Source of the DNA: Sphingomonas psychrotolerans
GTDB taxonomy: Bacteria; Pseudomonadota; Alphaproteobacteria; Sphingomonadales; Sphingomonadaceae
Direction of reading: 5' to 3'
Assembly (NCBI RefSeq): GCF_002796605.1
Contig: NZ_CP024923.1
Location: 3,479,501 to 3,543,500 of the forward strand
DNA length: 64,000 nt
Below, piece after piece: positions 18,103 through 29,487 of the stretch. The first letter of the stretch is position 1; every line of letters begins with the position of its first letter. The translations under genes were made by a program, and so were the position numbers. The notes under the pieces are model-generated. The model searched no databases, was not told the origin of the DNA, and saw only the letters and a program-made list of their open reading frames with translations.

Positions 18103-18827
18103 CGCGCCTCGTCCATCAGCGCACGCATCCGCTGCACGACCGGTGCAAGCCCGTCGAAGATCGCCTCGCCGATCAGGAAATGGCCGATGTTGAGCTCCAT
18201 CACCTGCGGGATCGCGGCGATCGGCACGACATTGTCGAAGGTCAGGCCGTGGCCGGCATGCGGCTCGAGCCCGGCTTTGACCGCGAGCGCGGCGGCATCT
18301 GCGATCCGGCGCAGCTCTTGGGCGCGCGCATCCTCAGCCAGCTCACAATAGCGACCGGTATGCAGCTCGACCACCGGCGCGCGCAGGCGCAAAGCCGCGT
18401 CGATCTGACGTTCGTCGGGCTCGATGAACAGCGATACGCGACAACCGGCGTCAAGCAGCTTGCTCACCATCGGCGCGAGATGATTATGCTGGCCCGCAGC
18501 GTCGAGCCCGCCTTCGGTGGTGCGTTCCTCGCGCTTTTCCGGGACGATGCACACCGCATGCGGACGATGACGCAACGCGATCGCCAGCATCTCCTCGGTC
18601 GCGGCCATTTCGAGGTTGAGCGGCACGGTAAGCTCGGCGGAGAGACGGGCGATGTCCTCGTCGGTGATGTGGCGCCGATCCTCGCGCAGATGCGCGGTGA
18701 TGCCGTCGGCGCCGGCCTCGGCGGCGAGCAAGGCCGCACGCACCGGATCGGGATAGCCCGAGCCGCGCGCGTTCCGCACGGTCGCAACGTGATCGATGTT
18801 GAGCCCGAGGCGGAGCTTGCCGGTCAT
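18099..18827 (-). CDS. pdxJ: pyridoxine 5'-phosphate synthase
   Basis: Predicted 242 aa TIM-barrel enzyme. It has [18 protein letters not shown] at the N-terminus, [34 protein letters not shown] and ELHTGRY, which together are diagnostic of PdxJ. It condenses 1-deoxyxylulose 5-phosphate with 3-amino-1-hydroxyacetone phosphate to make pyridoxine phosphate, the last step of de novo vitamin B6 synthesis. It overlaps pyrE upstream and the 93 aa gene downstream by four bases each. Confidence 0.97.
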   Translation of the reverse strand: MTGKLRLGLNIDHVATVRNARGSGYPDPVRAALLAAEAGADGITAHLREDRRHITDEDIARLSAELTVPLNLEMAATEEMLAIALRHRPHAVCIVPEKREERTTEGGLDAAGQHNHLAPMVSKLLDAGCRVSLFIEPDERQIDAALRLRAPVVELHTGRYCELAEDARAQELRRIADAAALAVKAGLEPHAGHGLTFDNVVPIAAIPQVMELNIGHFLIGEAIFDGLAPVVQRMRALMDEAR

Positions 18828-19423
18828 GCCGCCGCGCGGCTCCCCGGCTTTACGGGGGGAATCGCGGCGAGCTCGGGGGGCAGTGCGTCGGGCTGATAGG
18901 CGGGGACGTCGAGTTCGATCAACGCGAAGAAGGGTATGTCGAACTCCGCTTTGCCGCCCGAGCGATCGACCAGCGAAGCCATTGCGATCACTTGCCCGCC
19001 CGCTTCCTCGATCGCCTTGATCGCCTCGCGTGAAGACAGGCCGGTGGTGACGACATCCTCCATCATCAGCACCTTCTGGCCGGGTTCGAGGCGAAAGCCG
19101 CGGCGCAGCTCGAAACTGCCGGTCGGGCGCTCAACGAACATCGCCTCGACGCCCAGCGCCCGCGCCATTTCGTGCCCGGCGATGACGCCGCCCATTGCGG
19201 GGGACACCACGGCGGAAATCTGTATGCGCAGTTCGGCCGGGATTTGCGCCGCGAGCGCCTCGGCGAGCCGGCTGCCGCGCGCCGGATCCATCAGCACTCG
19301 CGCGCACTGGAGATAGCGCGAACTCCGGAGCCCGGAAGAGAGGATGAAATGGCCCTCGAGCAATGCATCCGCAGCGCGGAACTCCTCCAGAACCTCGTCG
19401 CGTGTCAACGCTTCACTCCTCAT
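18824..19423 (-). CDS. pyrE: orotate phosphoribosyltransferase
   Basis: Predicted 199 aa type I phosphoribosyltransferase. The PRPP-binding loop is [17 protein letters not shown], preceded by [20 protein letters not shown]. It makes OMP from orotate and PRPP in pyrimidine synthesis. I use the ATG at 19423 rather than an in-frame codon 45 bases upstream because AGGAG lies directly before it. It is the first gene of a tightly overlapping operon (pyrE, pdxJ, small membrane gene, acpS, lepB, AI-2E permease, then maiA and a TonB receptor). It diverges from the cytochrome oxidase operon across about 160 bases. Confidence 0.95.
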   Translation of the reverse strand: MRSEALTRDEVLEEFRAADALLEGHFILSSGLRSSRYLQCARVLMDPARGSRLAEALAAQIPAELRIQISAVVSPAMGGVIAGHEMARALGVEAMFVERPTGSFELRRGFRLEPGQKVLMMEDVVTTGLSSREAIKAIEEAGGQVIAMASLVDRSGGKAEFDIPFFALIELDVPAYQPDALPPELAAIPPVKPGSRAAA

Positions 19424-19581
19424 GTTGCACCGGCGGGCACTCTTAGGGTCGGCACCCCGCGACCGCAACGGCCATGCAAAAAGGGTTGAGAATGGGCATG
19501 AGCCGCGTATAGGCCGCTGACTCGGTTCCTTTTCCTTTTCTTGCCGACCGCGCAGCCACGCGAACAGGGTGAAAATAGACG

Positions 19582-22420
<2,839 letters not shown>

Positions 22421-22446
22421 ACCCTCTGCCGGAAGGCGGACGCAAG

Positions 22447-22478
22447 CGCCCCGGGGGAAACTCCGGGGCGTTTTCGTT
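22447..22478 (+). terminator. intrinsic terminator after coxA
   Basis: A perfect 8-bp stem (CGCCCCGG at 22447-22454 with CCGGGGCG at 22463-22470) encloses an 8-base loop and is followed by TTTTCGTTT. It lies 26 bases after the coxA stop and should end or attenuate the coxBA transcript before the assembly genes. Confidence 0.85.
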
Positions 22479-22560
22479 TGGAAATTGCGGACCCAAGCGC
22501 GACACTGGCTCGTTAAAGCGGGGCGCGGCTTCGTTCCTGGCGCTCTTGGAAGGGTCGACG

Positions 22561-22848
22561 ATGTACAAATGGGCATATGGCGGCTGGGCCAGCGCAGGCA
22601 TCGACGCCTGGACGCTGGGCATGGAGGCTTCCGCAGTGATCGGCCTGCGCACCATGAAGATGGCGGCGGGTGGGACCGGCGCGGCCGAAGAGGCGCGACT
22701 GATGGTCTCGGAGAAGATGCAGGCTGCGCTTGAGCTTCAAACGGCCTTGGTCAGTGGTCGGCTGGGCGGCGATCCGCTGGCGGACACGCGCAAGGTTCTG
22801 CGTCACTATCGCGGCAAGGTGAAGGCCAACCGCACACGGCTGGGTTGA
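22561..22848 (+). CDS. conserved small protein between coxA and ctaB, function unknown
   Basis: Predicted 95 aa with no signal or membrane segment. It is mostly helical, with [21 protein letters not shown] and a C-terminal basic tail. GGAAGG lies about seven bases upstream of the ATG, which supports a real start. The helical, Ala/Met-rich composition loosely recalls phasin-like proteins, but this is not a firm match. It lies after the coxA terminator and before ctaB, so it may belong to the assembly-gene transcript. Confidence 0.65.
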   Translation: MYKWAYGGWASAGIDAWTLGMEASAVIGLRTMKMAAGGTGAAEEARLMVSEKMQAALELQTALVSGRLGGDPLADTRKVLRHYRGKVKANRTRLG

Positions 22849-22915
22849 CACCGGCCTGGCCGTCGCGCTGCCCCTTTCGCCTCGCGCAACCGCGGCTTAT
22901 AGGCCGCAACGAGTC

Positions 22916-23818
22916 ATGACCACCACCGCCGCCCCGATCACCCTTCCCGCCGACTGGCGCGACTTCCTCGCGCTCACCAAGCCGCGGGTGATGACGCTTG
23001 TCGTATTCACCGGGTTGTGCGGGATGCTCGCAGCACCCGTGCCGATCCATCCGATCCTTGGCTTCACCGCGATCCTGTGCATCGCATTGGGTGCGGGCGC
23101 CGCGGGCGCGCTCAACCAATGGTACGAGGCCGATCTCGACGCCAAGATGAAGCGGACCCAGCAGCGCCCGCTTCCCGCCGGGCGGATGGACCGTCAGTCT
23201 GCACTGCATTTCGGCGTAGGGCTCGCCGGCTTCAGCCTGGCGTTGATGTATTTCGCGATCAACCTGACCGCGACTGTGATCCTTGCCGTCTCGATCCTGT
23301 TCTACGTGTTCGTCTATACGATCTGGCTGAAGCGGCGGACCCCGCAGAACATCGTCATCGGCGGCGCCGCGGGCGCCTTTCCGCCGCTGATCGGCTGGGC
23401 GGCGGCGACGGGCGACGTTGCGCTGCTGCCGGTTCTGTTATTCGCATTGATCTTCCTGTGGACTCCGCCGCATTTCTGGGCGCTCGCGCTGTTCGTGAAA
23501 ACCGATTACGCCAATGCCGGGGTGCCGATGTTGCCGGTGGTGGCGGGCGAGCGTTCGACCCGCATCCAGATCGGGCTCTACACCCTGCCGATGATCGCCG
23601 CCGCGATCGTGCCGTGGCCGCTGGGGCTCGCGGGGGCGATCTATGGCTGGTCCGCAATGCTGCTCAGCGCGATCTTCCTCGCCTTCGCCGCGATGGTCGC
23701 GTTCCGCAGCTCGGGGACCAACGACGCAATGATCCCCGAGAAACGGCTATTCAAATATTCGATCCTCTATCTGTTCCTCATGTTCGGCGCGCTGGTGGCC
23801 GATAGGTGGCTTGCATGA
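22916..23818 (+). CDS. ctaB: protoheme IX farnesyltransferase (heme O synthase)
   Basis: Predicted 300 aa UbiA-superfamily membrane enzyme with about eight helices. The motif for allylic diphosphate binding is visible in [20 protein letters not shown], and [14 protein letters not shown] is typical of the N-terminus. It attaches a farnesyl chain to haem B to give haem O, a precursor of the haem A used by the neighbouring oxidase. Its stop overlaps the start of the 46 aa gene (ATGA). Confidence 0.96.
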   Translation: MTTTAAPITLPADWRDFLALTKPRVMTLVVFTGLCGMLAAPVPIHPILGFTAILCIALGAGAAGALNQWYEADLDAKMKRTQQRPLPAGRMDRQSALHFGVGLAGFSLALMYFAINLTATVILAVSILFYVFVYTIWLKRRTPQNIVIGGAAGAFPPLIGWAAATGDVALLPVLLFALIFLWTPPHFWALALFVKTDYANAGVPMLPVVAGERSTRIQIGLYTLPMIAAAIVPWPLGLAGAIYGWSAMLLSAIFLAFAAMVAFRSSGTNDAMIPEKRLFKYSILYLFLMFGALVADRWLA

Positions 23819-23955
23819 CTGATATTGATTCGACCGACCTGATCCGCGCCCGCCAGCGTTCGCGCGCACGGATCATGGGGCTGCTCCTTGCTGCCTTCGT
23901 CATTCTCATCTTCGCGATCTCGATCGTGAAGATGCAGATCGGGCATTCGGGATGA
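23815..23955 (+). CDS. 46 aa single-pass membrane peptide of the cox assembly operon
   Basis: A 46-codon gene nested by four-base overlaps between ctaB (ATGA) and ctaG (ATGA). It has a charged N-terminal half ([11 protein letters not shown]) and one hydrophobic helix at about 21-38, ending QIGHSG. Short single-helix proteins at this position occur in alphaproteobacterial cox operons and are thought to help oxidase assembly; this is context, not proof. Translational coupling on both sides makes a real gene very likely. Confidence 0.8.
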   Translation: MTDIDSTDLIRARQRSRARIMGLLLAAFVILIFAISIVKMQIGHSG

Positions 23956-24485
23956 GCCGCAATTTGCGGACCGCGCTGCTCGCCGGACTCGGCGTTTGTA
24001 CGATGACCGGGATCGGCTTCGCCAGCGTGCCACTCTACCGGATGTTCTGCGAAGTCACCGGTCTCAACGGTACCACCCAGCGCGGGCTTCGCGCGCCGGG
24101 GACCACCGGCGACAAGATCACCGTCGCGTTCGACAGCAACGTCAGCCCCAGGCTGCCCTGGACCTTCGTTCCGGAGCGTCGCGCCGACACGATCGACGTT
24201 GGCGGACGCGACATGGCGTTCTTCAAGGCGAAGAATCTGTCGAACAAGGCCGTAACCGGCTCGGCGACGTTCAACGTCACCCCCGCCGCAGCGGGCAAAT
24301 ATTTCACCAAGATCCAGTGCTTCTGCTTCACCCAGCAGACGCTTCAGCCGGGGGAGGAAGTCCGCATGCCGGTGATCTTCTATGTCGACCCGGCGATCCA
24401 GAAGGATCCTGATGCGAAGGACATCCAGGAGATCACGCTCTCCTACACATTTTACCCGGTAGATTCCGGCAAGACTGCAAGCTAG
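23952..24485 (+). CDS. ctaG: cytochrome c oxidase assembly protein CtaG/Cox11
   Basis: Predicted 177 aa. An N-terminal membrane anchor at about 7-24 is followed by SVPLYRMFCEVTG (C33) and a periplasmic immunoglobulin-like domain with the copper-binding CFCF motif at 123-126. The conserved FYVDPAIQKDPDAKDIQEIT comes near the end. It delivers copper to the CuB site of subunit I. The start overlaps the stop of the 46 aa gene. The coxC gene follows 34 bases later. Confidence 0.97.
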   Translation: MSRNLRTALLAGLGVCTMTGIGFASVPLYRMFCEVTGLNGTTQRGLRAPGTTGDKITVAFDSNVSPRLPWTFVPERRADTIDVGGRDMAFFKAKNLSNKAVTGSATFNVTPAAAGKYFTKIQCFCFTQQTLQPGEEVRMPVIFYVDPAIQKDPDAKDIQEITLSYTFYPVDSGKTAS

Positions 24486-24519
24486 AGCAGCGCCAAACCT
24501 AAGAAACAGGGACGAGCCG

Positions 24520-25410
24520 ATGGCGGGTGCCAAGAACCATCAATATCACATCCTTCCGCCGAGTGTCTGGCCGCTGTTCGGTGCGATGTCCGCGCTGGTG
24601 CTGGCCGCGGGTGCCATCATGTGGATGCACCCCAAGGAAGTTGGCTCGAGCGGGACTCTCGTGTTCTTCGCCGGCGTCGCGGGCATCCTGATCACGTTCT
24701 TCGGCTGGTGGGCCGACGTGATCAAGGAAGCGCATGCCGGCGATCACACCCCGATCGTCCAACTCCACCTGCGCTACGGCATGATCCTGTTCATCGCCTC
24801 CGAAGTGATGTTCTTCGTCGGCTGGTTCTGGGCATGGTTCGATTTCGCGCTCTTCCCCTCGACGGTTGAGGCGGTAGGTGGGACGTGGCCGCCCAAGGGT
24901 ATGCACGTGTTCGACGCGTTCCAGCTGCCGCTGCTCAACACGCTGATCCTGCTCTGCTCGGGCTGCACCGTGACGTGGGCGCATCACGGCCTGCTCCACA
25001 ATCAGCGCGGCGGCGCGATGAAGGGCCTGTGGGGTCTGATCGGCGTCGGCGAGAATGATTCGGTGAAGAAGGGGCTGTGGCTCACCGTGATCCTCGGCCT
25101 CAGTTTCACCGCGCTGCAGGCGGTCGAGTATATGGAGGCACCGTTCCCGTTCAAGGCGGCGAGCGAGCATGGCAGCAGCTATGGCGGCGCCTTCTTCATG
25201 GCGACCGGCTTCCATGGCTTCCACGTGCTGGTCGGCACGATCTTCCTGATCGTCAACCTCGTGCGCGTCTATAAGGGCCACTTCACTCCGCGGCAGCATT
25301 TCGGCTTCGAGGCCGCCGCCTGGTATTGGCACTTCGTCGACGTGGTCTGGCTGTTCCTCTTCGCCTCGATCTACGTCTGGGGCGGCTGGGGTGCGCCGGT
25401 GCACGGCTGA
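24520..25410 (+). CDS. coxC: cytochrome c oxidase subunit III
   Basis: Predicted 296 aa with seven transmembrane helices. Family landmarks are HILPPSVWPLFG at the N-terminus, RYGMILFIASEVMFFVGWFW in helix III, WAHHGL, and a C-terminal HFGFEAAAWYWHFVDVVWLFL. It is the core structural subunit that stabilises the oxidase and proton uptake. It is preceded by AGGGACGAG and followed by the DUF983 gene, which starts right after its stop. Confidence 0.97.
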   Translation: MAGAKNHQYHILPPSVWPLFGAMSALVLAAGAIMWMHPKEVGSSGTLVFFAGVAGILITFFGWWADVIKEAHAGDHTPIVQLHLRYGMILFIASEVMFFVGWFWAWFDFALFPSTVEAVGGTWPPKGMHVFDAFQLPLLNTLILLCSGCTVTWAHHGLLHNQRGGAMKGLWGLIGVGENDSVKKGLWLTVILGLSFTALQAVEYMEAPFPFKAASEHGSSYGGAFFMATGFHGFHVLVGTIFLIVNLVRVYKGHFTPRQHFGFEAAAWYWHFVDVVWLFLFASIYVWGGWGAPVHG

Positions 25411-25411
25411 C

Positions 25412-25813
25412 GTGCCCGAACAGCCTGAATTGTCGGGGGGAGGTGGCCCAAAGCTGCCTCCCCCCATTCATTCCGGACTATATGGCTGCTGCCCGCGTTG
25501 CGGCGCGAAGACGTTGTTCCGCAACTTCGTGGCCTTCGCCGATATCTGCCCGGACTGCGAGCTCGACTATCGCGCTTTCAACGTCGGCGACGGTCCGGTA
25601 GTGTTCCTCACACTCGGCATCGGCGCGCTGATCACCGCTTTGGCTTTGTGGGTGGAATTTTCTTTCGAACCCGGGCTGCTGATCCACGTCCTGCTGTGGG
25701 TCCCGCTGACCCTGCTTCTCACCGTGCTGGCGCTCCGCGTCGCCAAGGGTTTGCTGCTCGCGCTCGAATACCGCCACCGCGCCCGCGAAGGTCGGATCGC
25801 CTCGGACGAATGA
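25412..25813 (+). CDS. DUF983 zinc-ribbon membrane protein
   Basis: Predicted 133 aa. A zinc ribbon is formed by C27-PR-C30 and C46-PD-C49, followed by two long hydrophobic segments at about 58-78 and 86-107. DUF983 proteins are regularly found beside cytochrome oxidase genes, but their role is not established. The start is uncertain: GTG at 25412, directly after the coxC stop, or GTG at 25391 inside coxC. No start codon exists after the hairpin described at 25435-25465, so the hairpin must be inside the coding region. The stop overlaps the SURF1 start (ATGA). Confidence 0.8.
   Translation: MPEQPELSGGGGPKLPPPIHSGLYGCCPRCGAKTLFRNFVAFADICPDCELDYRAFNVGDGPVVFLTLGIGALITALALWVEFSFEPGLLIHVLLWVPLTLLLTVLALRVAKGLLLALEYRHRAREGRIASDE
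25435..25465. other. strong hairpin inside the 5' end of the DUF983 gene
   Basis: A perfect 9-bp inverted repeat, GGGGGGAGG at 25435-25443 and CCTCCCCCC at 25457-25465, with a 13-base loop. It encodes the low-complexity SGGGGPKLPPP. It looks like a terminator stem without a T-run and could attenuate or process the coxC transcript ahead of DUF983-SURF1-thrC. Confidence 0.6.
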
Positions 25814-26424
25814 CCCGCCGTGTTCCCCTGATCCCCACCGTCGTCGTCGCGCTCGCCGTCGCGGCGATGATCGGGCTCGGGCTGTGGCAGCTGGTGATCC
25901 GCAAGCCGCAGAAAGAGGCGGCGCTCGCGCAGCTCGCCGCCAACCCAGGCAAGCCGGAGATCGCCTTCCCCCGGCTCCCCGACGACCGGCTGCTGTTCCG
26001 CAAGGCGAGCGGCTATTGTGTGCAGCCGGTGTCAAGCAGGCTCACCGGGGCGGGGAGCGCCGGCTTCCGCTTCATCGTCGAATGCCGCACCGGCGGAGGC
26101 GAAGGTCCGGGGATGCTGGTCCAGCTCGGCACAACCCGCGATCCGATGGCGAAGCCGGTGTGGAAGGGCGGCGCGGTGCGCGGGACGATCAGCCATGCGC
26201 CCGACGGCCGTTCGATGCTGGCGTCGCTGTTCGATCGCGCGCCGAAGCGGCTGCTGCTGGTGGCGGATACGCCTGCGCCAGGGCTCGTCCCCAACGCTGC
26301 GCCCGACCTGTCGTCGGTGCCTAACAACCATCTGGCGTACGGCGTGCAATGGTTCCTGTTCGCGGCGGTGGCGAGTGTGATCTACATTCTCGCGCTGCGC
26401 TGGCGGGGGCGCAAGGCGCCATAG
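25810..26424 (+). CDS. SURF1 family oxidase biogenesis protein
   Basis: Predicted 204 aa, shorter than many SURF1 proteins. There is an N-terminal membrane helix (VVVALAVAAMIGLGLWQL), a periplasmic domain, and a C-terminal helix preceded by the family signature NNHLAYGVQWF. It helps insert haem A during aa3 oxidase assembly. The ATG at 25810 overlaps the DUF983 stop. It is the last cox gene before an inverted repeat and thrC. Confidence 0.9.
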   Translation: MTRRVPLIPTVVVALAVAAMIGLGLWQLVIRKPQKEAALAQLAANPGKPEIAFPRLPDDRLLFRKASGYCVQPVSSRLTGAGSAGFRFIVECRTGGGEGPGMLVQLGTTRDPMAKPVWKGGAVRGTISHAPDGRSMLASLFDRAPKRLLLVADTPAPGLVPNAAPDLSSVPNNHLAYGVQWFLFAAVASVIYILALRWRGRKAP

Positions 26425-26426
26425 CC

Positions 26427-26501
26427 GTCGTCCCGACGAAGGCCCGGCTCTCGAGCTGCGAGCGCGCCGCTTGAGACCACGGCCTTCGCCAAGGTGACGA
26501 C
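26427..26501. repeat. REP-like imperfect inverted repeat
   Basis: The arms GTCGTCCCGACGAAGGCC (26427-26444) and GGCCTTCGCCAAGGTGACGAC-like (26481-26501) are near reverse complements around a 36-base centre. This CCCGACGAAGGCC / GGCCTTCGCC pattern is typical of short dispersed repeats in sphingomonad intergenic regions. It fills most of the gap between the SURF1 gene and thrC and may protect or end the cox transcript. Confidence 0.7.
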
Positions 26502-26557
26502 ACGGGTAAACATAGCCTATCTTGTGACCGGGCCTGTGCGCCGCTAACCCCGCCGCC

Positions 26558-27949
26558 ATGCGCTACCAAAGCACCCGAGGCGCCGCGCCCCTGCTCGGCT
26601 TTCGCGACGTCACGCTCGCCGGACTGGCGAGCGATGGCGGGCTCTACGTCCCCGAGATCTGGCCGAGCCTCACCCGCGACGAGATCGCCGGGCTCGCCGG
26701 CCTATCCTATGTCGAGACCGCCGTCCGGGTGATGCTGCCGTTCGTCGGCCCGGACCTGTCCGAGGACGAACTACGCGATCTGTGCACCCAGGCCTATGGG
26801 CGCTTCTCGCACGCCGCGGTTACCCCGCTGGTCCAGCTCGATCACCAGCATTGGTTGCTCGAATTGTTCCATGGACCCACGCTCGCGTTCAAGGACGTCG
26901 CGCTCCAACTGCTCGGGCTGTTGTTCGAGAAATTCCTAGCGGGCGGCGCGACGCATCTCACCATCGTCGGCGCGACTTCGGGCGACACCGGCAGCGCCGC
27001 GATCGACGCAGTGGCCGGACGTATCGGCGTCGATATCTTCATGCTCCACCCCAAGGGCCGGGTTTCCGAGGTCCAGCGCCGCCAGATGACCACGGTGCTG
27101 GCGCCCAACGTCCACAACATCGCGATCGAAGGCAGCTTCGACGATGCCCAGGCGCTGGTGAAGGCGATGTTCAACGACGCGGTTTTCTCCGGGCGTTTCC
27201 AGGTGACCGCGGTCAATTCGATCAACTGGGCCCGGCTGATGGCGCAGGTGGTCTATTATTTCTACGCCGCGATCCGGCTCGGCGCGCCCGAGAAGGCGGT
27301 CGCCTTCTCGGTGCCCACCGGCAATTTCGGCGATGTGTTCGCGGGCTATGTCGCGGCGAAGATGGGGTTGCCGGTAGCGAAGCTGATCGTCGCGACTAAC
27401 GTCAACGACATCCTTCACCGCGCGCTTTCCTCGGGCGATTACTCGACCGGAACGGTAACGCCCACTGCGGCTCCGTCGATGGACATCCAGGTCAGCTCGA
27501 ATTTCGAGCGGCTGCTTGCCGATCTCGCCGGCGGGTCCATTGCCGATCAGATGCGCGGCTTCGAGGCGGCCCGGGCGATGCGGCTGACCAATGCCCAGCG
27601 CGAAGGCGCGGCCGGGCTGTTCGTCAGCGATCGAATCGATTCGGATGCGATGAGCGAAGCGATGCGCTGGGCTCATGCCGAAGCGGGGCAGGTGCTCGAT
27701 CCGCACAGCGCGATCGGCCTTGCCGCCGCACGTCGCGCCGGGCTGCCGGCGGACGTGCCCATGGTGACGCTCGCCACTGCGCATCCTGCCAAGTTCGCCG
27801 ACGCAGTCGAGCGCGCTACCGGTTTGCGCCCTTCGGTGCCGGCACGCGTGGGCGACTTGCACGAGCGTCAGGAGCGCTACGACGTGCTTCCCGCCACCTT
27901 CGAGGCGGTGACTGCCTATATCGCCGAGCGCGCAACGCCCAAGGCCTGA
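26558..27949 (+). CDS. thrC: threonine synthase
   Basis: Predicted 463 aa, the longer fold-type II class. PLP lysine K112 is in HGPTLAFKDVALQ, the phosphate loop is GATSGDTGSAA, and PTGNFGDVFAGYVAAKMGLP and ATNVNDILHRAL follow. It converts O-phosphohomoserine to threonine. It is separated from the cox genes by the inverted repeat, so it may have its own promoter. A methyltransferase gene begins about 30 bases after its stop. Confidence 0.97.
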   Translation: MRYQSTRGAAPLLGFRDVTLAGLASDGGLYVPEIWPSLTRDEIAGLAGLSYVETAVRVMLPFVGPDLSEDELRDLCTQAYGRFSHAAVTPLVQLDHQHWLLELFHGPTLAFKDVALQLLGLLFEKFLAGGATHLTIVGATSGDTGSAAIDAVAGRIGVDIFMLHPKGRVSEVQRRQMTTVLAPNVHNIAIEGSFDDAQALVKAMFNDAVFSGRFQVTAVNSINWARLMAQVVYYFYAAIRLGAPEKAVAFSVPTGNFGDVFAGYVAAKMGLPVAKLIVATNVNDILHRALSSGDYSTGTVTPTAAPSMDIQVSSNFERLLADLAGGSIADQMRGFEAARAMRLTNAQREGAAGLFVSDRIDSDAMSEAMRWAHAEAGQVLDPHSAIGLAAARRAGLPADVPMVTLATAHPAKFADAVERATGLRPSVPARVGDLHERQERYDVLPATFEAVTAYIAERATPKA

Positions 27950-27979
27950 CAATTGGCCGCAGCCTCGATAATGGGCGGC

Positions 27980-28846
27980 ATGGATCTCATCACTCTCACC
28001 GGCGAGCCTTGGGCCGATTACGGGCTGATCGACTCTGGCCACGGCCGCAAACTCGAGCGCTACGGCAAATACCGTTTCATCCGGCCCGAGCCGCAGGCGA
28101 TGTGGGCGCCCGCCGCCGATTGGGATGCGCATGGCGAGTTCCTTCCCGGATCGGACGAGGAGGGCGGCGGCCGTTGGATGTTTCATCAGCCGACCCCGCG
28201 CGAAGGCTGGCCGCTCGCTTGGGAAGAAGTCCGCTTCACTGCCCAGACCACGCCATTCCGCCATCTCGGCTTCTTCCCCGATATGGCGCCGGTGTGGCGC
28301 TGGATGCGGGGGCAGATCGCCGACAAGCCCGAGGCCGAATGCATGAACCTGTTCGGCTATACGGGCGTCGGTACGCTGGCGCTGGCGGCCAAGGGCGCGC
28401 GGATGACGCATGTCGACGCGTCGAAGAAATCGGTCGCCGAGGGCAAGGCCAATGCCGCGCTCTCCGGGATGGAGGATTTGCCGATCCGCTGGATGATCGA
28501 CGACGCGGGCAAATTCGTCGCCCGCGAGGTACGCCGCGGCCGGCGCTATGACGGGATCATCCTGGATCCGCCCAAATGGGGGAGGGGGCCAAACGGCGAG
28601 GTGTGGAAGCTCGAGGAAGGGCTGCCCGCGCTGATCGCCGATACCCGCAAGCTGCTCGATGCCGAGTCGCGCTTTTTGTTCCTGACGGTCTACGCAGTGC
28701 GCATGTCGGCGCTGGCGATCGGCGAGCTGGTCCGCCAGCATTTCGCCGATCTTGGCGGCAAGGTCGAAGCCGGCGAGCTGACCGTGCGCGAGGAAGCGCG
28801 TGGGCTCGAGCTGCCGACCGCGATCTTCGCGCGCTGGAGCCGTTAG
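27980..28846 (+). CDS. class I SAM-dependent methyltransferase (RlmI-like)
   Basis: Predicted 288 aa from the ATG at 27980. The SAM-binding segment MNLFGYTGVGTLALAAKGA is followed by VDASKKSVAEGKANAAL and the catalytic-loop motif ILDPPKWGRGPNG, as in RlmI/RlmK-type rRNA cytosine methyltransferases. The usual N-terminal PUA domain is absent. It probably methylates rRNA or another nucleic acid. Upstream in-frame starts at 27953 (TTG) and 27971 (ATG) are possible. Its stop overlaps the stop of the convergent ccmB by three bases. Confidence 0.85.
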   Translation: MDLITLTGEPWADYGLIDSGHGRKLERYGKYRFIRPEPQAMWAPAADWDAHGEFLPGSDEEGGGRWMFHQPTPREGWPLAWEEVRFTAQTTPFRHLGFFPDMAPVWRWMRGQIADKPEAECMNLFGYTGVGTLALAAKGARMTHVDASKKSVAEGKANAALSGMEDLPIRWMIDDAGKFVAREVRRGRRYDGIILDPPKWGRGPNGEVWKLEEGLPALIADTRKLLDAESRFLFLTVYAVRMSALAIGELVRQHFADLGGKVEAGELTVREEARGLELPTAIFARWSR

Positions 28847-29487
28847 CTCCGGCCCATCCGGATCGCCGCGCCGGCGACGAACGGGCAGCCCGCTACCAAT
28901 AGCAGACTCACCGCGGCGAGCAGCTTGAAGGCGCCGGGCTGGTCGCTGCCTGTGCCCGCGCCGAAGATCAGCAGCGGCACTGCAAACGGGAGCATCACCA
29001 GTCCCGCCAGGGCGCCCGCGCCGCGCAGGCCCGCGACCAGAGCCGCAGTGGCGATTCCGAGCGCGGCCAGCCCCGGCGTTCCGATCGCGAGGCCCGCGAG
29101 CAGCGGCAACAACGCGGGGGCAGGCAAGTGCAGAAGTGCCGCGGCGATCATTGTCGCGGCGAGCAATGCCGGCGCGAAGCCAAGCCAGTGACCGACCATC
29201 TTCGCGGCGGCCACTCCCGCATCGGAAAGCCCACGCGCAGCGAACTGATCGAGCACCCCGCTTTCGACGTCGGGGGTCACCAGTCGTTCGACGGGGAGCA
29301 ATGCCGCGAGCAACGCCGCCGCCCAGATCACCCCGCCGCCCACCCGCGCCAGCAATTTGCCGTCGGGGCCGATCGCGAAGGGAAACAGGATCGCGACGAG
29401 CAGGAAGAAGGCGATCGGCATCAGCAGCCCGCCGCTGCTCCACGCCCGCCGCAACTCGCGCCAGACGATGGCGGTGAAGGGGCTCAC
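28843..29487 (-). CDS. ccmB: heme exporter protein B
   Basis: Predicted 214 aa with six hydrophobic segments. It begins FTAIVWRELRRAWSSGG and includes VERLVTPDVESGVLDQ, typical of CcmB. It is the membrane part of the CcmAB ATPase that releases haem-loaded CcmE in cytochrome c maturation. It starts with GTG overlapping the ccmA stop (GTGA). The other ccm genes are not in the window. The stop overlaps the methyltransferase stop on the other strand. Confidence 0.92.
   Translation of the reverse strand: MSPFTAIVWRELRRAWSSGGLLMPIAFFLLVAILFPFAIGPDGKLLARVGGGVIWAAALLAALLPVERLVTPDVESGVLDQFAARGLSDAGVAAAKMVGHWLGFAPALLAATMIAAALLHLPAPALLPLLAGLAIGTPGLAALGIATAALVAGLRGAGALAGLVMLPFAVPLLIFGAGTGSDQPGAFKLLAAVSLLLVAGCPFVAGAAIRMGRS

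Noticed and set aside
26936..29443. Minus-strand frame of 835 codons across thrC and the methyltransferase gene
   Set aside because: Spans two clear plus-strand genes and part of ccmB in another frame, with no domain.
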